From assembly GCA_021813435.1 (NCBI GenBank), contig JAKAKR010000016.1, forward strand, positions 40,606 to 104,605: a stretch of DNA of 64,000 bases, read 5' to 3'. The notes under the pieces are model-generated. The model saw nothing but the letters and a program-made list of their open reading frames with translations. It was not told the DNA's origin and did not search any database. Below are positions 59,916 through 64,000 of this stretch, in pieces. The translations under genes and the position numbers were made by a program. Within the stretch, counting starts at the first letter, position 1. Each line of letters starts with the position of its first letter. Source of the DNA: Nanobdellota archaeon (lineage in GTDB: Archaea; Nanobdellota; Nanobdellia; Woesearchaeales; UBA9642).

Positions 59916-60596
59916 TCATAAAGTTTGCTTCTGCAACGGGTTGCGCGCCGAAGAACAATAATTGCATTCTGCAACTGAACTATTTTTTGCGTGCCCTGCA
60001 ATCGCGACAAGATAAGTCATATTCTGTGGATCATGCGGCGGCGGCCACTGCCAGTTGAGGGTAATGTCAAGATTATGCATCATGCCGGTTACATTGATGC
60101 CATGCGCCTCAGGGAATGTGTTGACGACAAGATCAGGGTGCATTGCCTTAAATGTTTGGACTTCAGTATCCCGTTCCTTGCGTGCAATGCCCTGCCATCG
60201 ACGAGGATTATACCAGTTGCGTGATGATTCCCAAGAGCCATCTGATTGTGGGGGAAAATATTCCTTGGGCCATTCCGGATGTTTTTCCTGCAATCGCAAA
60301 ACCATGTCCTGCAGGAATACTGCGCCCTTTGCCGGAGTATCAGGATAGGATGATTCTTTCCATTCAGGATGCGCAATTCTCATGCGTTCTGCGAATGCGC
60401 CGACATTGAATGCAGTAGAGATGACGAATAATTCCTGTTCAAAATCCAGAAGATACGTGATTAATGCCTGCGGCGGGCAATTGTGTTTATGATGATAATT
60501 CGGGCAGCCCTGCGCATGCTTATAGAATGGCGTTCGGCATATGCCGGCGATCAATCGATCATACGGGACATCTGTCGGACTGATTTTATGTATCAT
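59916..60596 (-). CDS. Cys/His-rich hypothetical metal-binding protein
   Basis: 226 residues. Near the N-terminus the segment ICRTPFYKHAQGCPNYHHKHNCPP has three Cys and several His, reminiscent of DUF2284 metal-binding proteins (C...GCP.Y..N.CPP). A second Cys pair is at the C-terminus (CNYC). The rest has proline-rich SNWQWPPPHD style segments and no membrane helix. A metal role is inferred from residues only; function unknown. Confidence 0.7.
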   Translation of the reverse strand: MIHKISPTDVPYDRLIAGICRTPFYKHAQGCPNYHHKHNCPPQALITYLLDFEQELFVISTAFNVGAFAERMRIAHPEWKESSYPDTPAKGAVFLQDMVLRLQEKHPEWPKEYFPPQSDGSWESSRNWYNPRRWQGIARKERDTEVQTFKAMHPDLVVNTFPEAHGINVTGMMHNLDITLNWQWPPPHDPQNMTYLVAIAGHAKNSSVAECNYCSSARNPLQKQTL

Positions 60597-60620
60597 GATT
60601 TTCTGGCAACAAATGATTGC

Positions 60621-61385
60621 TTACTCGTCAGAGTATAGGTTTTTTTGCAGTATGCCATTGCGCCTGTCGAGCGTTCGTTTTCCTATTGCATCCTCTTTGT
60701 GCCGGTCGTCAAAATCAGCATCGCGCTGTCCTGCACTGCGGGTCACGGTTTTTGCAAGCGTATAACCCTGCAGCGAGTCCCGGTCAATAATTCCGTTGCT
60801 CTCGATGATAAAAGGAAGATGTGTTTGCGCGTATTCGACGATTTTTGGATTGAGGTGCAGCCAGAAATTGTTGCTTTTGCTCCATGAGAAGAATGCACCG
60901 ATGATTTCCTTCAACTGTTTTTGTGCGGTGGCAGTTTTCGGGAAATAGATATCTGTGCATATCTTGGTCTTTTCGTTATACTGACCGAATACCCCGTTCA
61001 CGACGGATTGGTGATCGCTGAATTGCGCAATCTCTTGGGCAGTGAACTGATAGGTATTGAATCGCTTGATACGATACCCATTTTCCTGATTTCCGACAAT
61101 AGTATATAGTGTTTCCTGCGCTAAGCGTTTCTGTGCAAAGAGTGTAGAGAGCCAGGTGAGCTGTTCAGGAGCGCAGAATAGCGGTACACTGTTTTTTTCT
61201 GCAAGGTGCAATACGTTGTACAGATAGTTGCCGAGAACTGGTTTTGCAGCATCGGACGGTACCGTGGATGGATGTAGTCGTACACCGTCAATTTTTGTCG
61301 ATAGTGTCTTTACTGTCTTTGCCAGCGTCTTTTCCAGACTCGCTGCAGTGACGCCATCGTAGGCAAGGGTAATTATTCGTGTCAT
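60621..61385 (-). CDS. Hypothetical protein
   Basis: 254 residues, no recognised family. The start RIITLAYDGVTAASLEKTLAKTVK resembles a beta-alpha unit; later FCAPEQLTWLSTLFAQKRLAQET and FSWSKSNNFWLHLNPKIVEYAQ suggest a mixed fold. The C-terminal 50 residues are charged (RSAGQRDADFDDRHKEDA). TATA atttttaaatgg 25 bases before the ATG. Confidence 0.7.
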   Translation of the reverse strand: MTRIITLAYDGVTAASLEKTLAKTVKTLSTKIDGVRLHPSTVPSDAAKPVLGNYLYNVLHLAEKNSVPLFCAPEQLTWLSTLFAQKRLAQETLYTIVGNQENGYRIKRFNTYQFTAQEIAQFSDHQSVVNGVFGQYNEKTKICTDIYFPKTATAQKQLKEIIGAFFSWSKSNNFWLHLNPKIVEYAQTHLPFIIESNGIIDRDSLQGYTLAKTVTRSAGQRDADFDDRHKEDAIGKRTLDRRNGILQKNLYSDE

Positions 61386-61501
61386 TGCAAGAGGATTCTT
61401 TTTCCATTTAAAAATGTTTCTTGTAGTACTTGCAGAGTAGTTATTTTTTCATTTTTTGTTGATGCCCGAACATTTATAAAATACCGCAATATTCCTGCAG
61501 C

Positions 61502-61879
61502 ATGCAAGAGCGGCATAACTTTTCCGTCGATACAATTACGATTCTTTGCAATGCAGTGCTTGCGACCGGAGAACGGCCGACCTATGCGCATCAACCAAAT
61601 AGGTATGAAAAACAGTATTCGACGACAACATTTCGCATTACCGGCATATATTATGTCGATGAAGAGCGGCGCATGACCTTGCCGTATCTGAATAATGCCC
61701 GCGAGCGCTCAATATTCCGTCCGAGAGTCTATGACTCGATCATCATCAAGGACCACACTGCCCATCGCGTCGTATTCTCCCTTGACTCGCAGGACAAATC
61801 AAAAGAAGGACTGGTTTTGGTCGATGGCGCCTGGAAAGAGCAATTACTGAATACCTTTTTTTATTCTCTGAGAAATTGA
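61502..61879 (+). CDS. Hypothetical protein
   Basis: 125 residues, beta-rich look (FRITGIYYVDEERRMTLPYL; RPRVYDSIIIKDHTAHRVVFSL). No recognised domain or signal peptide. TATA catttataaaat about 26 bases upstream fits a leaderless start. It is divergent from the 254-residue hypothetical gene and convergent with trxB. Confidence 0.68.
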   Translation: MQERHNFSVDTITILCNAVLATGERPTYAHQPNRYEKQYSTTTFRITGIYYVDEERRMTLPYLNNARERSIFRPRVYDSIIIKDHTAHRVVFSLDSQDKSKEGLVLVDGAWKEQLLNTFFYSLRN

Positions 61880-61912
61880 TGCGTCAATATCTACATATGA
61901 ATGCCTGCATCA

Positions 61913-62812
61913 TCATTGCGATTTCTTCAATGCATGATAGATTGCATACACTGCAGTTGCGCCATCACTGCACGCAGTCACGATCTGCTTGAGTTCATGA
62001 TTCACCACATCGCCTGCAGCATAGAATCCCTGCACTGTGCTTTCCATCTGAGTATTGACAACAACATATCCCTTGTCAAGCGCCACCCCAAGTCCCCCAA
62101 GAAGATCGGTTTTTGGCGTTGATCCAATCTCGATAAATACCCCATCGACAGAAAGCATGCTTCCGGTATTCAGCTGGACGCCAGTCACCACCCGCGCGCC
62201 ATGGATTTGAGAGATTTCAGTATTGAATAGTGCAGTGATCTTAGACTCTTTCTCCACTGCCTCGACCCATGCGGGCTCTGCGCGCAAGAACTTATCCTTG
62301 CGATAGATGATAGAGACCTTTGTTGCAAATTCAGAAAGGAGCAAAGCTGCAGTGAGCGCTGCATCGCTTCCGCCGATGACTGCAACAGTCTTATTCTTAT
62401 AGAATGCGCCGTCACAGGTCGCGCAATAACTTACGCCCCTGCCTAAAAACTCTTCCTCGCCAGGAATATGCAGTTTGTTGTGCACAGTGCCTGCGCAATA
62501 CAGGACCTTGCGCGATTCATAATGATCGCCATTCTCTGTTGTAATGATGAAATGATCGTTACTGCGCGTGATGGAAGAGACACCGTCATAGGTTATGGGT
62601 ACACTAAGTTTTTCGACCTGCGCGCTCATCTTCTGCATGAGTTCAAAACCCTTGATGCGATCATACGAGGGAAAATTACAGACTGTGTCTGCAGTTGCTG
62701 CAGTCCCGCCGACTTCGCGGGTGATGATGCGCTGGTCCATCTTATAGCGTGCAGCATACACTGCAGCAGTGAGTCCTGCGGGTCCTGCGCCGATGATAAT
62801 AAGATCATGCAT
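61913..62812 (-). CDS. trxB: Thioredoxin reductase
   Basis: 299 residues. The FAD motif is IIGAGPAGLTAA (6-17) and the redox pair is C130-A-T-C133 in SYCATCDG. The NADPH motif is VIGGSDAALTAALLL, and GFYAAGDVV near the end closes the FAD site. Low-molecular-weight TrxB type. TATA ctatataaaaac about 28 bases before the ATG. It may serve the thioredoxin-fold lipoprotein nearby, although that faces outward. Confidence 0.94.
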   Translation of the reverse strand: MHDLIIIGAGPAGLTAAVYAARYKMDQRIITREVGGTAATADTVCNFPSYDRIKGFELMQKMSAQVEKLSVPITYDGVSSITRSNDHFIITTENGDHYESRKVLYCAGTVHNKLHIPGEEEFLGRGVSYCATCDGAFYKNKTVAVIGGSDAALTAALLLSEFATKVSIIYRKDKFLRAEPAWVEAVEKESKITALFNTEISQIHGARVVTGVQLNTGSMLSVDGVFIEIGSTPKTDLLGGLGVALDKGYVVVNTQMESTVQGFYAAGDVVNHELKQIVTACSDGATAVYAIYHALKKSQ

Positions 62813-62898
62813 GCCTGTTTGAATGTGCTGGTTTTTATATAGTTATTTGTGTTGTGCACGCGCGCCATGATTATTTGCATAAGCGAGTACAGATATCT

Positions 62899-62928
62899 AA
62901 CATGCCTCAACATGTCTCGCAACATGTC
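62899..62928. promoter_or_regulatory. Three spaced AACATGYC repeats in a divergent promoter region
   Basis: AACATGCC (62899-62906), AACATGTC (62909-62916) and AACATGTC (62921-62928) are spaced 10 and 12 bases apart, one helix turn, between trxB and the cytidylyltransferase. A direct-repeat protein-binding site is likely. Confidence 0.4.
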
Positions 62929-63014
62929 GCATGTCCACTGCCAGTATAGGATCAGCGTCAGCTGAACGCATCCCGAACAATACATTTATGAATATCCTCC
63001 TGCTCTTCTGCGCC

Positions 63015-63449
63015 ATGAAAAGACGTGTAGAGCGGGTCTTGGTCTTTGGAACATTTGATCTCTTCCATAAAGGGCATGAGCATTTTCTCAACCAGGCAAA
63101 ACGTTATGGCGATGAACTTTATGTCGTGATCGCCCGCGATGATACTGTGCAGAAAGTCAAGAATCGCAGAGCAGTGCATGACCAGAATACCCGCAAATGC
63201 AATGTGCAGCGCCACCCCGGCGTCCATACTGCAATCATCGGCCGCGAAGGGGACAAATATGCAATCATCGAAAAAATCAAGCCCGATAGTATCGTCTTAG
63301 GCTATGATCAGACACATTTCACGAGGAACCTTGCAGAAGAATTACTCAAGCGAAAGATTGCCTGCAGGATTGTCCGGCTCAGGAAAGCGCACAATCCGCA
63401 CATCTATAAGACCTCGATTCTGCGCAAGAAACAAGGACTTCTGCAGTGA
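63015..63449 (+). CDS. ribL: Cytidylyltransferase-family protein, probable archaeal FAD synthetase
   Basis: 144 residues from ATG 63015. FGTFDLFHKGH (11-21) has the HxGH nucleotide motif, with RRAVHDQNTRKCNVQRHPGV and VLGYDQTHF following. This is the small archaeal RibL type (FAD synthesis from FMN); relatives such as glycerol-phosphate cytidylyltransferases are possible. TATA catttatgaat about 28 bases before this ATG; a frame extending to 62931 lacks support. Confidence 0.87.
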   Translation: MKRRVERVLVFGTFDLFHKGHEHFLNQAKRYGDELYVVIARDDTVQKVKNRRAVHDQNTRKCNVQRHPGVHTAIIGREGDKYAIIEKIKPDSIVLGYDQTHFTRNLAEELLKRKIACRIVRLRKAHNPHIYKTSILRKKQGLLQ

Positions 63450-63467
63450 TAACGCATACCGGGGATA

Positions 63468-63845
63468 TTATTTTGCTGTGCTGCCGGTAAGATTCTCGAT
63501 GCATCCACTATTCTTTGCGAGCGTATAGAAATTCTGCTCGCCTTCATACTTGGTGCCGTTGATGACCCATGTCGGGTATCCGGTGATTCCTGCAGCATTG
63601 CAATCCGCTGCATCCTTATCGCAGTCAATGAACGTGACATACTCGAATGATGGTCCAAACATCTTTTTTTGCGCCTGACAATGCGTGCACCAGGACGCGC
63701 CATACATGATGACGCCATGCGCTGTAAGGCACTGTGCAAGATCATCATACGATCCCGTCTTGGTGGCGCATCCACCTGCAATAAGAACAGCAACAAGGAT
63801 TGCGGCGATAAGAATACTCGTCCCGAGGAATTTTTTGCTATCCAT
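63468..63845 (-). CDS. Thioredoxin-fold lipoprotein
   Basis: 125 residues. A membrane segment with lipobox LIAGGC (Cys26) precedes a thioredoxin fold with redox motif C53-T-H-C56 in YGASWCTHCQAQ and the cis-proline GYPTWVING. This domain is like the one fused to VKOR in other organisms; no VKOR is seen here. It probably handles disulfides outside the cell. A palindromic AATAACCGGTTATT lies between TATA and start. Confidence 0.87.
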   Translation of the reverse strand: MDSKKFLGTSILIAAILVAVLIAGGCATKTGSYDDLAQCLTAHGVIMYGASWCTHCQAQKKMFGPSFEYVTFIDCDKDAADCNAAGITGYPTWVINGTKYEGEQNFYTLAKNSGCIENLTGSTAK

Positions 63846-63854
63846 ACTCAGTGC

Positions 63855-63868
63855 AATAACCGGTTATT
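63855..63868. promoter_or_regulatory. Perfect 14-bp palindrome at the thioredoxin-lipoprotein promoter
   Basis: AATAACCGGTTATT lies between the minus-strand TATA-like atttattaat and the start codon at 63845, a classic repressor position. Confidence 0.5.
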
Positions 63869-63895
63869 AATAAATATTATTAAAGAATGATGATG

Positions 63896-64000
63896 TCATC
63901 TTATCGTCATCTCTATTTTTCTTGCTAATTTTATGAGGTTGAGCAGTTTGTTTTGCCCAAGTTCTAATCTTATTTCTGCTGCTTCTGCTGGAGTTTTTCC
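63896..64000 (-). mobile_element. C-terminal end of a probable DDE transposase, cut by the window edge
   Basis: The last 34 codons and TGA stop of a minus-strand gene that continues past the window. The residues begin GKTPAEAAEIRLELGQNK, like the C-terminal L-x-G-K-T-P-A-E-A-A-G of DDE/IS-type transposases. No terminal repeat is visible on this side. The family assignment rests on this short motif only. Confidence 0.5.

Noticed and set aside
1..64000. CRISPR array
   Set aside because: No regularly spaced direct repeats of 20-40 bases were seen anywhere in the window.

Overview
The window is archaeal. From 53.6 kb down to 35.2 kb on the minus strand it carries the archaeal S10/spc ribosomal protein cluster: eL19, eL32, eS4, eL34 and eL14 mixed with universal proteins, plus RNase P Rpp29, an eIF1/SUI1 protein, SecY and an EMC3/DUF106 insertase. 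A tRNA-Asn with a bulge-helix-bulge intron, a box C/D guide RNA, TATA boxes about 25-28 bases before many start codons, and TrmB, Lrp/AsnC and Bat-type regulators agree with this. Short proteins, several bacterial-looking genes (Suf system, bacterial-type TGT) and the lack of adk and cmk in the ribosomal cluster make a DPANN-like lineage (for example Woesearchaeota) my best guess. That placement is inference. Two start-codon styles recur: single genes and first genes look leaderless, and internal operon genes have GGTG/GAGG Shine-Dalgarno sites. I moved many starts inward on this basis.

Layout. 0-1.3 kb: pyrE-pyrF. 1.4-8.6 kb: an Fe-S assembly operon sufB-sufD-sufS-sufU-(alpha/beta hydrolase)-sufC-flavin reductase, then a PLP enzyme. 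8.6-12 kb: bacterial-type tgt diverging from a Ski2-like helicase. 12-14.7 kb: regulators and small proteins. 14.8-18.2 kb: an asparagine block with an AsnC-type regulator, an 18-codon leader ORF, tRNA-Asn(GUU), asnB and an AsnRS-like synthetase. 18-27 kb: a radical SAM/B12 protein, a Bat-like regulator, Mre11, HerA and an MFS-like transporter. 27-29 kb: a cytoplasmic beta-propeller followed by a RecA/KaiC-fold ATPase. 30-35 kb: an orphan LivK-type binding protein beside a tandem-Lrp regulator, a second TrmB, a box C/D sRNA and an AlkD-like protein. 35-53.6 kb: ribosomal cluster. 53.6-55.7 kb: an AT-rich island with structured repeats, a possible ncRNA and a membrane-protein gene broken by an in-frame TGA. 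55.7-64 kb: HNH nuclease, 2-hydroxyacid dehydrogenase, cupin, small regulators, exported proteins, thioredoxin reductase, a cytidylyltransferase, a thioredoxin-fold lipoprotein and the C-terminal end of a probable transposase.

The most unusual signal is a family of nested-palindrome intergenic elements of about 112 bp (2854-2967, 41122-41231, 53957-54069). Each has an outer helix, an inner 10-bp hairpin and an invariant 15-base loop. Both helices change sequence between copies with compensating changes on the opposite arm, while the loop does not change. Two looser relatives lie at 53645-53702, in the rpl3 leader, and at 13208-13333. Copies sit inside the suf operon and inside the ribosomal operon, in both orientations, reminiscent of bacterial ERIC elements.
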